A stretch of DNA of 64,000 nt, from NCBI RefSeq assembly GCF_019711535.1, contig NZ_JAIGNP010000001.1:248001-312000 (forward strand). Direction: 5' to 3'. Positions 54,360 to 63,269 of this stretch are shown here, one piece after another. The translations under genes were made by a program, and so were the position numbers. Under the pieces are notes generated by a model. That model was given only the letters and a program-made list of their open reading frames with translations. It ran no database searches and had not been told where the DNA came from. Position 1 is the stretch's first letter, and every line of letters starts with the position of its first letter. Origin of the DNA: Qipengyuania aestuarii. GTDB taxonomy: Bacteria > Pseudomonadota > Alphaproteobacteria > Sphingomonadales > Sphingomonadaceae.

Positions 54360-54552
54360 CGATTTCACAGAATCATAGTTGCGACCCGCGCGCAAGCCGG
54401 AATTTCGGGGCTGAAGCCAGGCCGTTCGATCGATGGGATGAGATTGAGGATGCGGAACATCAGCTGGTCGAAAACCGTTGGATTCTTGACAGTGCCAGAC
54501 CTGAAATGTATTTGGTTTCTATTGAAACTACTTAATGGACAGAGGATTTCCC

Positions 54553-55674
54553 ATGCCCGACCTTTTTGAGAACCCCATCGGCCTCGACGGATTTGAATTC
54601 GTTGAATTTTGCGCGCCGGAAAAAGGCGTTATCGAACCGGTATTCAAGGCCATGGGCTTTATCCAGGTGGCCAGCCATCGTTCGAAAGACGTCCACCTTT
54701 GGCGCCAGGGCGGCATCAATCTCATCATCAATTATGAACCGCGAAGCGCGGCTTGGTATTTTGCAAGAGAACACGGTCCCTCTGCTTGCGGAATGGGGTT
54801 TAGAGTCCGCGACGCGAAAAAGGCCTACGCCGAATTGCTCGAGCGCGGTGCGGAGCCGGTCGTTGTCGAAAACGGCCCCATGGAACTGCGCATTCCTGCA
54901 ATCCGCGGCATTGGGGGAGCGATTATCTATCTGATCGACCGTTACGCGGAACAGGGCGAAAGCACGCTGTCGATTTATGACATCGATTTCGAATATCTCG
55001 ACGGCGTCGATAAATGGCCGAAGGGCGCTGGGTTCAACGTGATCGATCACCTGACCCACAACGTCTACAACGGCCGCATGAAATACTGGGCCGACTATTA
55101 TGAAAGCCTGTTCAATTTCCGTGAAATCCGCTTCTTCGACATCAAGGGGGAATATACTGGCCTGACCTCCAAGGCGCTTACCGCTCCTGACGGCAAGATC
55201 CGTATCCCCCTCAACGAGGAAGGCGAAGGCGGCAAGGGCCAGATCGAAGAGTTCCTTCGCGAATTCAATGGCGAAGGTATCCAGCATATTGCGCTGATCT
55301 GCGACGACCTGATCAAAGCGTGGGACAATCTCAAGGATCTCGGCGTTCCGTTCATGACCGCCCCGCCCGAAACATATTACGAAATGCTGCCCGAACGTCT
55401 CCCCGGCCATGGTGAGAACGAGAACGAACTCAAGATGCGCGGCATCCTGCTCGACGGAACGACCGAAGGCGGAAAGCCGCGGCTTCTGTTGCAGATCTTT
55501 GCAGAAGCTCAGGTCGGCCCTGTCTTCTTCGAGTTCATTCAGCGCAAGGGCGACGACGGCTTCGGTGAAGGCAATTTCAAGGCGCTCTTCGAAAGCATGG
55601 AAAGGGACCAGATCAAGCGTGGCGTCCTCAGCGTAGAGGATGCGCAGACCGTGGATGCGGAGCCAGCAGAATGA
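54553..55674 (+). CDS. hppD: 4-Hydroxyphenylpyruvate dioxygenase
   Basis: A 373-residue non-haem iron enzyme that turns 4-hydroxyphenylpyruvate into homogentisate in tyrosine breakdown. The iron ligands are His166 ([13 protein letters not shown]), His245 ([12 protein letters not shown]) and Glu327 ([20 protein letters not shown]). Two ATGs are in frame, 54535 and 54553; the second has AGAGGA six bases upstream and is preferred. The VOC gene follows with an ATGA overlap. No homogentisate dioxygenase is in the window. Confidence 0.96.
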   Translation: MPDLFENPIGLDGFEFVEFCAPEKGVIEPVFKAMGFIQVASHRSKDVHLWRQGGINLIINYEPRSAAWYFAREHGPSACGMGFRVRDAKKAYAELLERGAEPVVVENGPMELRIPAIRGIGGAIIYLIDRYAEQGESTLSIYDIDFEYLDGVDKWPKGAGFNVIDHLTHNVYNGRMKYWADYYESLFNFREIRFFDIKGEYTGLTSKALTAPDGKIRIPLNEEGEGGKGQIEEFLREFNGEGIQHIALICDDLIKAWDNLKDLGVPFMTAPPETYYEMLPERLPGHGENENELKMRGILLDGTTEGGKPRLLLQIFAEAQVGPVFFEFIQRKGDDGFGEGNFKALFESMERDQIKRGVLSVEDAQTVDAEPAE

Positions 55675-56243
55675 GCGCCCCTTCTGCACATCCCGTAAAG
55701 CTCGGCGGCGTCCATCACGCGGCCTATCGTTGCAAGGACGCCAAGGAGACCGTCGAATGGTACGAAAAGGTGCTGGGCATGGAGTATACCACTGCCTTTG
55801 CTGAGGATCACGTTCCCTCTACGGGTGAATACGATCCCTACATGCATGTTTTTCTAGACGCAGGTAATGGCAACATCCTCGCCTTTTTCGAATTGCCGAA
55901 CCAGAAGGACATGGGCCGGGACGAAAACACTCCCCAGTGGGTCCAGCATCTCGCGTTCAAGGTCGAGAGCGAAGAGGAACTGAACGCTGCCAAAAAGCAT
56001 GTCGAAAGCCTTGGCATCGACGTCCTCGGGCCAACGCATCACGGCATTTTCAAATCGATATATTTCTTCGATCCTAACGGCCATCGCGTGGAACTGGCTG
56101 CCGATATCGGGACGGATGAGCAATATGCCGAACTGAAGCGCGTGGCACCGATGATGCTGGAAGAATGGAGCGAGACCAAGAAGGCTCCTCGTCACGCCGA
56201 CTGGCTCCATGAACTGGCACGCCAGGAGCATGCTCAGAAATAG
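55671..56243 (+). CDS. VOC-family (glyoxalase/dioxygenase fold) protein
   Basis: A 190-residue protein of the vicinal-oxygen-chelate fold. [20 protein letters not shown] and [15 protein letters not shown] supply two candidate metal His, and [12 protein letters not shown] the third acidic ligand. Its coupling by ATGA to hppD suggests a role in aromatic amino acid breakdown, but its reaction cannot be told from sequence. Confidence 0.85.
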   Translation: MSAPSAHPVKLGGVHHAAYRCKDAKETVEWYEKVLGMEYTTAFAEDHVPSTGEYDPYMHVFLDAGNGNILAFFELPNQKDMGRDENTPQWVQHLAFKVESEEELNAAKKHVESLGIDVLGPTHHGIFKSIYFFDPNGHRVELAADIGTDEQYAELKRVAPMMLEEWSETKKAPRHADWLHELARQEHAQK

Positions 56244-56322
56244 CGCGTCCTTGTCCGCCCTTCGGCGGCCTTGAGGAACCTGAGAGGCGACTTGTCGTTG
56301 CCCTGCAAAGGGAGCTTGATTA

Positions 56323-57201
56323 GTGAATTATATCGGAACGCTGCGCGATCAGCTTCAGTCGATGGGAAAGGGGTTCATAGAGGCCCTGCCCAGCATTGCG
56401 ATCGCCTTGTTCATCATTCTGCTGACCTGGATCATTGCCCGGTTCGCGGTGCGCATTTCCGATATGATCGTGGGCCGGACGGAAATCCGGACCAGTCTCA
56501 AAAATCTCGTCGATACCGTAGTCAAGCTGACGATATGGGTAATTGGTCTTTTCATCGCGGCTGTCGTGGTTATGCCCGAGCTCACCTTTGCCAGCCTGCT
56601 CGCCGGCCTCGGCATCGGGGCAGTCGCGATTGGTTTCGCCTTTCAGGACATCTTCGAAAACTTCTTTGCCGGCATTCTCATCATGCTGCGGGAAAAGATG
56701 CAGATCGGCGATGTGATCGAGTGTGAAGGCATCACAGGCAAGGTCGAACATATTACCCTGCGCGAAACGCACGTCCGCAAGCTTTCGGGCGAACTCACCG
56801 TCGTTCCCAATTCCATCTTGTTCAAGAATCCGGTCGAAATCCTGACCGATGTCGAACAGCGCCGCCACGATGTGGTCGTTGGCGTTTCCTACGACACCAA
56901 TCTCGACCACGCAGCGGACGTTATCCGCCGGGCAGTCGAAGGGGTGGATCTGGTTCTTGCCAGCAAGGGCGTCGATATTTTTGCGCAGGAGTTCAATTCC
57001 AGCTCCGTCGATTTTCTCGTCCGTTGGTGGGCCGGTGCCGCCCCTCGCGCGGGATGGGAAAGCAAGGACAAGGTCGTCCGCGCCATAAAGGCCGCGCTTG
57101 ATGAGGAAGGAATAGAAATTCCGTTCCCTTACGTGACGCATACCTTCAAAGAGACCGTGCCGATTAGCCAGTTGGGCGAGAGTTCGAAGCCGACGCCCTA
57201 A
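56323..57201 (+). CDS. Small-conductance mechanosensitive channel (MscS family)
   Basis: A 292-residue channel protein. Three membrane segments (about 21-43, 65-87, 90-115) include the pore-lining Ala/Gly helix ASLLAGLGIGAVAIGFAFQD, followed by the beta domain (EKMQIGDVIECEGITGKVEH) with the conserved VVPNSILFKNPVEILT. It opens on membrane tension to release solutes in osmotic downshock. Start is GTG 56323 with AAAGGGAGC upstream. Confidence 0.92.
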   Translation: MNYIGTLRDQLQSMGKGFIEALPSIAIALFIILLTWIIARFAVRISDMIVGRTEIRTSLKNLVDTVVKLTIWVIGLFIAAVVVMPELTFASLLAGLGIGAVAIGFAFQDIFENFFAGILIMLREKMQIGDVIECEGITGKVEHITLRETHVRKLSGELTVVPNSILFKNPVEILTDVEQRRHDVVVGVSYDTNLDHAADVIRRAVEGVDLVLASKGVDIFAQEFNSSSVDFLVRWWAGAAPRAGWESKDKVVRAIKAALDEEGIEIPFPYVTHTFKETVPISQLGESSKPTP

Positions 57202-57236
57202 GGCGCCATTCGAACCAGATTATTGGAAATTGGCAG

Positions 57237-58409
57237 ATGAGCAATGCGTCGCGGCTTTCGCGCAAACAGGAGTATGCGCTCGCTTTCGCTGCGGCGGTAG
57301 TGACCGCGAATGCCTATTATATACATCCCATAATTGGTGATGTTGCGGTGTATTTCGGTGTCAGCGAAGCGCGCATCGGAATTGTCCCGGCTCTCAACCA
57401 GATCGCCTTGGCAATCGGGATACTCCTTCTGCTTCCTTTGGGCGATCGCTATTCCAACCGGCGGCTGACGATCATTTTCTCCATCGGCCAAACGCTCTCG
57501 CTCGCCCTGATGGCGTTTTCCGGCGGATTTTTCGGCTTCACTGCAGGATCCACCCTTCTCGGCTTCTTCACGATCGCCCCCTATTTGTTGCCGGCCTACG
57601 CTTCCAAGAGGGTCGCTCCGGAAAGACTGGGCCAAGTGACCGCCCTGCTCACTGCAGGAGTAATTCTCGGCATTCTCGTGGCCCGGGTCGGTGCTGGTTG
57701 GGTTGCAGAACATTACGGCTGGCGTCTGGTTTACTGGATTGCGACCGGCCTCATGCTCGCCGTGACCCTAGCCCTTCCCCGTCTGATGGAGAGCGGCGAG
57801 CGCGATCGGGGCGGCGAACCTTACGGCAGGCTTGTCCTCTCGGTCTTTCCGGTCGCTCGGAAGCATAAGGAAGTGCTGCTTTCCGGCACAATTCAGGCGT
57901 TGAATTTCGCCCAATTCATTGCGCTGTGGCTCGCGCTCGCGCTCTATCTCACCGGCCCGCTGGGATATGGGACCGATGTCGTGGGCTATCTCGCCGCGAT
58001 TGCCGCCGTCAGCATTCTTTCCACCCCTCGTCTCGGCCGCTGGGCAGACGCCATCGGCCCGCGCAAGGCGCGCGTAATCTTTGCGCTGATCCAGCTTGTC
58101 GGCATGGCTCTGTTTCTGCCCCTTGGAGGCAGCCTGTGGGGATTGCTGGTCCCGCTTGTGATCGTCAATCTCGTCGGTCCGCCGATCGATGTGACGGGCC
58201 GCATGACGTTTCTTGCACTCGAGCCTGACCTGCGGACCCGGCTGACGACTGTCTACATTGTCCTCATGTTCGTCGGAGGCGGGATCGGGAGCATTTTTGC
58301 GACCTCCGTCTATGGCAATCTGGGCTGGACAGGGGTGTGCGCATTGCTGATCGCATCGTCAGCAATTCTCACCCTGCTTGCATGGCGGGCGACGAAACTG
58401 GGGAAATGA
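57237..58409 (+). CDS. MFS transporter
   Basis: A 390-residue major facilitator with about twelve hydrophobic segments. LPLGDRYSNRRLTIIFSIGQ is the loop 2-3 motif, and VARVGAGWVAEHYGWRLVYW contains the usual motif-C/inner-loop features. The substrate is not recognisable; the nearest look is of the drug/sugar-efflux DHA1-like groups. The stop (58407-58409) touches the 3' end of tRNA-Arg on the opposite strand. Confidence 0.85.
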   Translation: MSNASRLSRKQEYALAFAAAVVTANAYYIHPIIGDVAVYFGVSEARIGIVPALNQIALAIGILLLLPLGDRYSNRRLTIIFSIGQTLSLALMAFSGGFFGFTAGSTLLGFFTIAPYLLPAYASKRVAPERLGQVTALLTAGVILGILVARVGAGWVAEHYGWRLVYWIATGLMLAVTLALPRLMESGERDRGGEPYGRLVLSVFPVARKHKEVLLSGTIQALNFAQFIALWLALALYLTGPLGYGTDVVGYLAAIAAVSILSTPRLGRWADAIGPRKARVIFALIQLVGMALFLPLGGSLWGLLVPLVIVNLVGPPIDVTGRMTFLALEPDLRTRLTTVYIVLMFVGGGIGSIFATSVYGNLGWTGVCALLIASSAILTLLAWRATKLGK

Positions 58410-58486
58410 TGGTGCGCCCGACAGGATTCGAACCTGTGGCCCCCAGATTAGGAATCTGGTGCTCTATCCGACTGAGCTACGGGCGC
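58410..58486 (-). tRNA. tRNA-Arg (anticodon CCU)
   Basis: Read on the minus strand it starts GCGCCCGTAGCTCAGTCGG and ends CGGGCGC, discriminator A and an encoded CCA (58410-58412). The acceptor stem pairs over 7 bases. The anticodon loop TTCCTAA gives CCU (58450-58452), reading AGG. The T-arm is GGTTCGAATCC-like. Length is 77 bases including CCA. Confidence 0.97.
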
Positions 58487-58525
58487 TCCAGCACGGCTCT
58501 ATAACGTCTCGATGCTCCGAGGCAA

Positions 58526-58993
58526 TCAGTTCAGTTTATCCGGATCCGAAATCGGGAAAAGGAGCGGGGCAACCGTAATTCCTTCCGCTGCAAGGTTCTC
58601 CGCCTCCTCGCGCGTGGCCTTGCCGTGAATGGGCGCTTCATCCTTTTCGCCGTAATGCTGCGAACGCGCTTCCTCGGCGAATTTTTCGCCGACCCACTGA
58701 CTGCTCTCGAGCGCTTTTGCCTGCGCCTTCGCAAGCTTGGTCAGTGCCTCCGCAACCTCCGGGGGCATGGGAGCGTTGGAAAGCTGCGCCCCCTCTGATG
58801 CTGGTGCCCGCGTTGCTCCGCGATTTCCTTTTTGCGCCACCGCAGGAGCCATCGGTGCCTTGTCGACGAGATTGCTGCCGCATTCGGGGCAATCCACCAG
58901 GCCTCTGTCGCGCTGCATCTGATAATCGCTCGACGAGCCGAACCATCCTTCGAACCGGTGTCCGTTGTTGCAATGGAGATCATAAACAATCAT
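58526..58993 (-). CDS. DUF1178 family protein
   Basis: A 155-residue protein with the DUF1178 start (MIVYDLHCNNGHRFEGWFGS) and a zinc-ribbon-like CPECGS at about 35-40; Cys8 and His12 may complete a metal site. The middle is Ala/Pro-rich and charged, and the end returns to a conserved helix (EEAENLAAEGITVAPLLFPI). The function of the family is unknown. It follows the nitrilase-family gene after 6 bases, a common pairing. Confidence 0.88.
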   Translation of the reverse strand: MIVYDLHCNNGHRFEGWFGSSSDYQMQRDRGLVDCPECGSNLVDKAPMAPAVAQKGNRGATRAPASEGAQLSNAPMPPEVAEALTKLAKAQAKALESSQWVGEKFAEEARSQHYGEKDEAPIHGKATREEAENLAAEGITVAPLLFPISDPDKLN

Positions 58994-58999
58994 GCGGCG

Positions 59000-59815
59000 C
59001 TACTTGGCCAATTCACGGCGATTGGCAAGGCTGGGAACTTGCGCACGCACTTCTGAAATGCGCGCTGGGTTCACCTGGGCAAATCCCAGCCCCGGCGGAG
59101 CATCGCCCATATCTACCAGGACCTCGCCCCACGGGTCGATCACCAGGCTGTGCCCGTAGGTCTGCCGGCCGTCGGCATGCGTACCCACCTGCGCCGAGGC
59201 GACGAGATAGGCACTTGCCTCGATGGCTCTGGCTCTTTGCAGGACATGCCAATGCGCCTCGCCCGTGGGCACCGTAAACGCGGCGGGAACGGCGATCACG
59301 TCACAGCGCTCATTGCCCAGCGCGTCGAACAGAGCGGGAAAGCGAAGGTCGTAACAGATGGCGAGGCCAAGCCTTCCGGCCGGGGTTTGGACCGCCACCA
59401 CATTATTGCCCGGACGATAGGCATTGGATTCCCTCCAGGATTCGCCCGAAGCCAGATCCACGTCGAACATGTGCATTTTGTCATAGCGGGCCGCTATCTC
59501 GCCCTTGTCATCCACCACGAAGGACCGATTGACCCATATACCTTCGCCAGTGTCGATCGCGAGCGAGCCGATGCAGGTCCAAATTCCGTGCTTCGCAGAG
59601 CAATCGCGGACAGTCGCCAGAACCCTGTCTTCATCCTCGAGCCTTATCGACCCGGCCGCCCGCTTGCGATCTCGGTCGAGCATGCCCGACATTTCGGGCG
59701 TGAACAGCATGGCCGCCCCTTCCCCCGCCGCTGCCCCAATCATGTCTGCGAGGAATGCGGCATTTTCTTCGGGAGCGATGCCCGAAGTCATCTGCAGGAC
59801 GGCAATGTCAGTCAT
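59000..59815 (-). CDS. Carbon-nitrogen hydrolase (Nit1/Nit2-like)
   Basis: A 271-residue nitrilase-superfamily amidase. The catalytic triad is Glu41 (LFTPEMSG), Lys113 (ARYDKMHMFDVD) and Cys154 (LAICYDLRFP). The pattern is that of the Nit1/Nit2 branch, which repairs deaminated glutathione or acts as omega-amidase. It sits between grxC and the DUF1178 gene, an order seen across alphaproteobacteria and consistent with a glutathione-related task. Confidence 0.9.
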   Translation of the reverse strand: MTDIAVLQMTSGIAPEENAAFLADMIGAAAGEGAAMLFTPEMSGMLDRDRKRAAGSIRLEDEDRVLATVRDCSAKHGIWTCIGSLAIDTGEGIWVNRSFVVDDKGEIAARYDKMHMFDVDLASGESWRESNAYRPGNNVVAVQTPAGRLGLAICYDLRFPALFDALGNERCDVIAVPAAFTVPTGEAHWHVLQRARAIEASAYLVASAQVGTHADGRQTYGHSLVIDPWGEVLVDMGDAPPGLGFAQVNPARISEVRAQVPSLANRRELAK

Positions 59816-60079
59816 TCAGCTCTCTAGCAATTCATCCAGTTTCCCGGAACGCTCCAAAGCAGCGAGTTCGTCCGAACCGCCGACATAGGTTTCCCCGATG
59901 AATATCTGCGGCACCGTGCGCGCTTGCGGGGCGCGCTGCTGCAGCTCTTCTCGCTTCGGGCCGCCCATCGTGATGTCGTGTTCGTTGTAATCGGCGCCCT
60001 TTTCGTCGAGCAGGCGCTTTGCACGGACGCAAAAGCCGCAACCGAATTTGGTATAGATGTCGATTTGCGGTTGGCTCAT
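59816..60079 (-). CDS. grxC: Glutaredoxin 3
   Basis: An 87-residue class I glutaredoxin. The active site is Cys14-Gly-Phe-Cys17 in KFGCGFCVRAKRLL, a variant of the usual CPYC. RTVPQIFIGETYVGGSDELA has the cis-Pro and glutathione-binding GG-D motif. It reduces disulfides with glutathione. Its stop touches the start of the nitrilase-family gene. The upstream region is shared with the divergent heat-shock gene. Confidence 0.93.
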   Translation of the reverse strand: MSQPQIDIYTKFGCGFCVRAKRLLDEKGADYNEHDITMGGPKREELQQRAPQARTVPQIFIGETYVGGSDELAALERSGKLDELLES

Positions 60080-60127
60080 TGCATTTCCTCTGATGTTGCG
60101 GGCTATCGCTAGCTACGAATGACAACG

Positions 60128-60155
60128 CTTGAAAGCGTTTTGGCGGTACCTATTT
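60128..60155 (+). promoter_or_regulatory. RpoH (sigma-32)-type heat-shock promoter of hsp20
   Basis: CTTG at 60128-60131 and CCTATTT at 60149-60155 are separated by exactly 17 bases, matching the alphaproteobacterial RpoH consensus CTTGAA-N17-CYTATNT. Transcription would begin near 60161, giving a 5' leader of roughly 83 bases before ATG 60245. Confidence 0.8.
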
Positions 60156-60161
60156 TATTCG

Positions 60162-60247
60162 GGTCGGCTCGCTTCGAGCAGACACGGGAGTGCCGACTTC
60201 GGGCTCCTTACACAATCAAATTGCTCACTGGAGGATTTGTTTCGATG
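60162..60247 (+). promoter_or_regulatory. ROSE-type RNA thermometer in the hsp20 leader
   Basis: The leader can fold into at least two hairpins. The first pairs GTCGGC (60163-60168) with GCCGAC (60192-60197). The second, 60217-60239, pairs CAAAT with ATTTG and places TTGCTC opposite the Shine-Dalgarno GGAGGA. TTGCT-C-x-x-GGAGGAT matches the U(U/C)GCU/anti-SD core of ROSE elements, which hold the ribosome-binding site shut at low temperature. ROSE leaders control small heat-shock genes in rhizobia and relatives. Confidence 0.82.
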
Positions 60248-60712
60248 AACCGTTTTGATACCACACCCTATCGCCGTTCCACAGTTGGCTTCGATCGCCT
60301 GTTCGACCTGATGGAACGTCAGGCACGCAATGCCGGGGGCGATAATTACCCACCTTTCAATATCGAGCGCCGCGACGAGGATGCGTATCGCATCACTCTC
60401 GCCGTTGCCGGCTTCCGCGCCGAAGATCTCGAGATCACTGCCCAGCAGAACCTGCTCGTGATCCAGGGCCGCAAGCGTGACGACCAGCCCGAAGGCGAAA
60501 TGCTGCACATCGGCATCGCCAATCGCGGGTTCGAACGCCGCTTCGACCTGGCCGATTACGTGCGCGTGGAGAATGCCGATCTGCGGGACGGTATGCTCTA
60601 CATCGATCTCGTCCGTGAGGTCCCCGATGCGATGAAGCCCAAGAAGATCGCAATCGGCGGACAGAAGACGCTCGAAGTCGTCAAGAACGAGGACGATAGC
60701 GCAGCGGCCTGA
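60245..60712 (+). CDS. hsp20: Small heat-shock protein (Hsp20/alpha-crystallin, IbpA-like)
   Basis: A 155-residue ATP-independent chaperone. The alpha-crystallin domain runs about 36-130: NIERRDEDAYRITLAVAGFR, LLVIQGRKRD and FERRFDLADYVRVENADLRD with DGMLYIDLVREVP near its end. The N-terminal MNRFDTTPYRRSTVGFDRLF is the typical IbpA-type start. An open frame extends to 60119, but ATG 60245 follows GGAGGA by the right distance and the ROSE leader ends there. It is the product of an RpoH-driven, heat-opened message, with a terminator 24 bases after the stop. Confidence 0.95.
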   Translation: MNRFDTTPYRRSTVGFDRLFDLMERQARNAGGDNYPPFNIERRDEDAYRITLAVAGFRAEDLEITAQQNLLVIQGRKRDDQPEGEMLHIGIANRGFERRFDLADYVRVENADLRDGMLYIDLVREVPDAMKPKKIAIGGQKTLEVVKNEDDSAAA

Positions 60713-60735
60713 TCCCGCTCGCTTGCTTGCCGTTA

Positions 60736-60765
60736 GCGGTGCCTCGAAAGGGGCGCCGCCTTTTT
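60736..60765 (+). terminator. Rho-independent terminator after hsp20
   Basis: GCGGTGCC (60736-60743) pairs with GGCGCCGC (60752-60759) with one G-U pair and an 8-base loop; CTTTTTC follows at 60760-60766. It is well placed, 24 bases after the hsp20 stop. Confidence 0.85.
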
Positions 60766-61099
60766 CATGACCCTAAAACTTCACGGCTCACAACGCGATA
60801 GGGGCAGCGCCCTAGAGCACTGCCCCACGACGCAATGCGCCGCCAAGCCTCGGATACGGTTGTCCGGGTCGCAGAAGACGACCGAGTTCGAGGCAAGCCC
60901 CACCGCTTGCTCAACGCAGCGTAAATCTCCCTGCTCGTCAGCCTCGGGCTGAGTCGGAGATTGTCTGCCCCATCTATAACAAAAGATAAAGTCACGCCCT
61001 TGTGGGTGCGACGGGCAGAGTGTCGCCCCCGTACAAATCCCTACTATCGTTCGCAGGGATTACAGGACTTTAGATCAGGCGGACGCCGGTCAAAAAAAT
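60766..61099. other. Gene-free, highly structured stretch between hsp20 and pyrG
   Basis: About 330 bases with no convincing gene on either strand. Several dyads stand out: GGGGCAG with CTGCCCC near 60804-60829; AATCTCC (60924-60930) with GGAGATT (60956-60962), holding an inner TCAGCC/GGCTGA stem at 60938-60952; and AATCCCT (61036-61042) with AGGGATT (61055-61061). An AAAAAAA run at 61093-61099 region serves as a T-run just after the pyrG stop on the minus strand. A structured RNA or a decayed repeat element is possible; I cannot tell which. Confidence 0.45.
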
Positions 61100-62734
61100 T
61101 TAGACGAGCCGCGCCTGTTCGAGCGCTGCACCGATGAATCCTGCGAAAAGCGGATGCGGATCGAACGGTTTGGACTTGAGTTCAGGATGGAACTGGACAC
61201 CGACGAACCACGGATGATCGGGCCGTTCGACGATTTCCGGCAGCAGGCCGTCAGGCGACATGCCCGAGAAGATCAGTCCCTGCTTTTCCAGCGGCTCGAT
61301 ATATTTGCCGTTCACTTCGTAACGGTGGCGATGGCGCTCGGAAATCTCGGTGCTGCCGCCATAGATCGAGGACACATGGCTGTTGGCGGCGAGCTTGGCG
61401 TCATAGGCCCCTAGCCGCATCGTACCGCCCAGATCGCCCCCGTCCTCGCGAGTTTGCAAACCTTCCTGTGTCATCCATTCGGTAATGATACCGACGACCG
61501 GTTCGTCCGTGCTGCCGAATTCGGTCGAGCTGGCCTGGGAGAAGCCGGCATTGCGGGCCCCTTCCACGCAGGCCATCTGCATGCCCAGGCAGATGCCCAG
61601 AAACGGCACCTTGCGTTCGCGGGCGAAGCGGACGCTGGCGATCTTGCCCTCGCTGCCACGCTCGCCGAACCCGCCGGGCACGAGAATACCGTGCATGGGC
61701 TCGAGCTGGGCGGCGATATCGCCGTCCGCCTGTTCAAATACTTCGGCGTCGATCCACTTGATGTTGACCTTGACGCGATGCGCCATTCCGCCGTGGATAA
61801 GCGCTTCGTTGAGCGATTTGTACGCATCCTGCAGGCCGACATATTTGCCGACCACGCCGATCGTCACCTCGCCTTCGGGGTTCGAATGGCGGTCCACCAC
61901 ATCGTACCACCGCGCAAGATCGGGTTCGGGCGCATCTTTGATGCCGAAACCGCGCAGCACCTCGGTATCCAGCCCTTCCCTGTGATATTGGAGCGGGACC
62001 GAATAGATCGAGGGCGCGTCGAGAGCGGGAATGACCGCTTCCTTGCGCACATTGCAAAAATTGGCGATCTTCTGCCGGTCGCTATCGGGAATGGGATGCT
62101 CGGCGCGGCACAGCAGCACGTCGGGCTTGATGCCGAGGCTGGCCAGTTCGCGCACGGAATGCTGCGTCGGCTTCGTCTTCAGTTCACCCGCTGCCGCGAT
62201 ATAGGGCACCAGCGTCACGTGGACGCTTAGCGACTGCATCGGCTCCAGTTCGTTACGCAGCTGCCGGATCGCTTCCATGAACGGAAGGCTCTCGATATCC
62301 CCGACCGTGCCGCCGATTTCGCACAGGATGAAATCGTGATCGTCCTGCCCGGCCAGCGCGAATTCCTTGATTGCGTCGGTCACATGGGGGACCACCTGCA
62401 CCGTCGCGCCGAGATAATCGCCGCGCCGTTCCTTGGCGATGATCTGCTGATAGACCCGGCCACTGGTGATATTGTCGCCCTGATGCGCCGAAACGCCGGT
62501 GAAGCGCTCGTAATGGCCGAGATCGAGGTCGGTTTCCGCCCCGTCGTCGGTCACATAGACCTCGCCGTGCTGATAGGGGCTCATCGTGCCCGGATCGACG
62601 TTGAGATAGGGGTCGAACTTACGAATGCGGACCTTGTAGCCACGCGCCTGGAGGAGGGCAGCAAGCGATGCTGCCATGAGACCTTTGCCAAGCGAGGAGA
62701 CCACGCCGCCGGTGATGAAGATATACCGCGCCAT
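61100..62734 (-). CDS. pyrG: CTP synthase
   Basis: A 544-residue enzyme that makes CTP from UTP and glutamine. The synthase domain starts [20 protein letters not shown] and contains [20 protein letters not shown] and [15 protein letters not shown]. The class I glutamine amidotransferase domain follows from about 295, with the nucleophile Cys in [18 protein letters not shown] and the His/Glu pair in [17 protein letters not shown]. Length is standard. secG lies upstream, separated by a terminator, so pyrG should have its own promoter. Confidence 0.97.
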   Translation of the reverse strand: MARYIFITGGVVSSLGKGLMAASLAALLQARGYKVRIRKFDPYLNVDPGTMSPYQHGEVYVTDDGAETDLDLGHYERFTGVSAHQGDNITSGRVYQQIIAKERRGDYLGATVQVVPHVTDAIKEFALAGQDDHDFILCEIGGTVGDIESLPFMEAIRQLRNELEPMQSLSVHVTLVPYIAAAGELKTKPTQHSVRELASLGIKPDVLLCRAEHPIPDSDRQKIANFCNVRKEAVIPALDAPSIYSVPLQYHREGLDTEVLRGFGIKDAPEPDLARWYDVVDRHSNPEGEVTIGVVGKYVGLQDAYKSLNEALIHGGMAHRVKVNIKWIDAEVFEQADGDIAAQLEPMHGILVPGGFGERGSEGKIASVRFARERKVPFLGICLGMQMACVEGARNAGFSQASSTEFGSTDEPVVGIITEWMTQEGLQTREDGGDLGGTMRLGAYDAKLAANSHVSSIYGGSTEISERHRHRYEVNGKYIEPLEKQGLIFSGMSPDGLLPEIVERPDHPWFVGVQFHPELKSKPFDPHPLFAGFIGAALEQARLV

Positions 62735-62774
62735 GGGAGTCGGGCCTTAAGCGTGCGTGTTGAGTCGGCGCAAG

Positions 62775-62800
62775 GGAAAAGGCGCGCAGCAAGGCGCGCC
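62775..62800 (-). terminator. Rho-independent terminator after secG
   Basis: On the minus strand GGCGCGC (62800-62794) pairs with GCGCGCC (62787-62781) around a 6-base loop, and TTTT follows (62780-62777). It lies 38 bases after the secG stop and upstream of pyrG. Confidence 0.75.
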
Positions 62801-62838
62801 ATCCACCGTAGCGCAGGCGAATGTCGAAAGCGCGGGCC

Positions 62839-63198
62839 TTATTCGGCCAGCGGATCGTCGGAAGGAGCAGTTTCCTGAGCCGGTGCGGCAGGAGCTGTTG
62901 CCGGTCCGCCAAGCGGATCGTTTTCCACAGGAGCGACGCTGCGGTCGAGCGTCGATTCAATCTCACCTGCACCCACACCTTCGACGGCCATCGCGGCGAG
63001 CGCGATGGAAAGCGCGACGAAAGCAACAGCCAGCCACTTCGTCGAACGAGTGAGGAAGTCAGCCGCACCGCGTGCACTCAACATGCCGCTCGGGCTGCCG
63101 CCGATACCCAGGCCGCCGCCTTCGCTGCGTTGCATCAGGATTACCGTGATGAGTGCCGCGCCGATGATGGCCTGAACGACGGTGAGAAAGAGAAACAT
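62839..63198 (-). CDS. secG: Preprotein translocase subunit SecG
   Basis: A 119-residue membrane subunit of the SecYEG translocon. Two membrane helices are seen: FLFLTVVQAIIGAALITVIL and WLAVAFVALSIALAAMAVEG, joined by the conserved QRSEGGGLGIGGSPSGMLSA. The Ala/Pro-rich C-terminal tail is typical of alphaproteobacteria. The frame is open to 63240, but ATG 63198 gives the normal N terminus MFLFLTVVQAIIG. tpiA lies just upstream, the usual order. Confidence 0.93.
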   Translation of the reverse strand: MFLFLTVVQAIIGAALITVILMQRSEGGGLGIGGSPSGMLSARGAADFLTRSTKWLAVAFVALSIALAAMAVEGVGAGEIESTLDRSVAPVENDPLGGPATAPAAPAQETAPSDDPLAE

Positions 63199-63269
63199 GG
63201 ATGAGATACTCTGGGAAAGCTGTGAATTTCTGCGCCGCATCTAATGGCAGTGCGGCAAAACGGCAAGCG

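Noticed and set aside
60765..60995. A 76-codon minus-strand frame in the hsp20-pyrG gap
   Set aside because: No ribosome-binding site, Arg/Ser-rich composition, and it spans several strong dyads; better treated as non-coding.
60766..61075. 6S RNA, tmRNA or another known stable RNA in the hsp20-pyrG gap
   Set aside because: I could not match any conserved motif of these RNAs; the dyads alone do not identify one.
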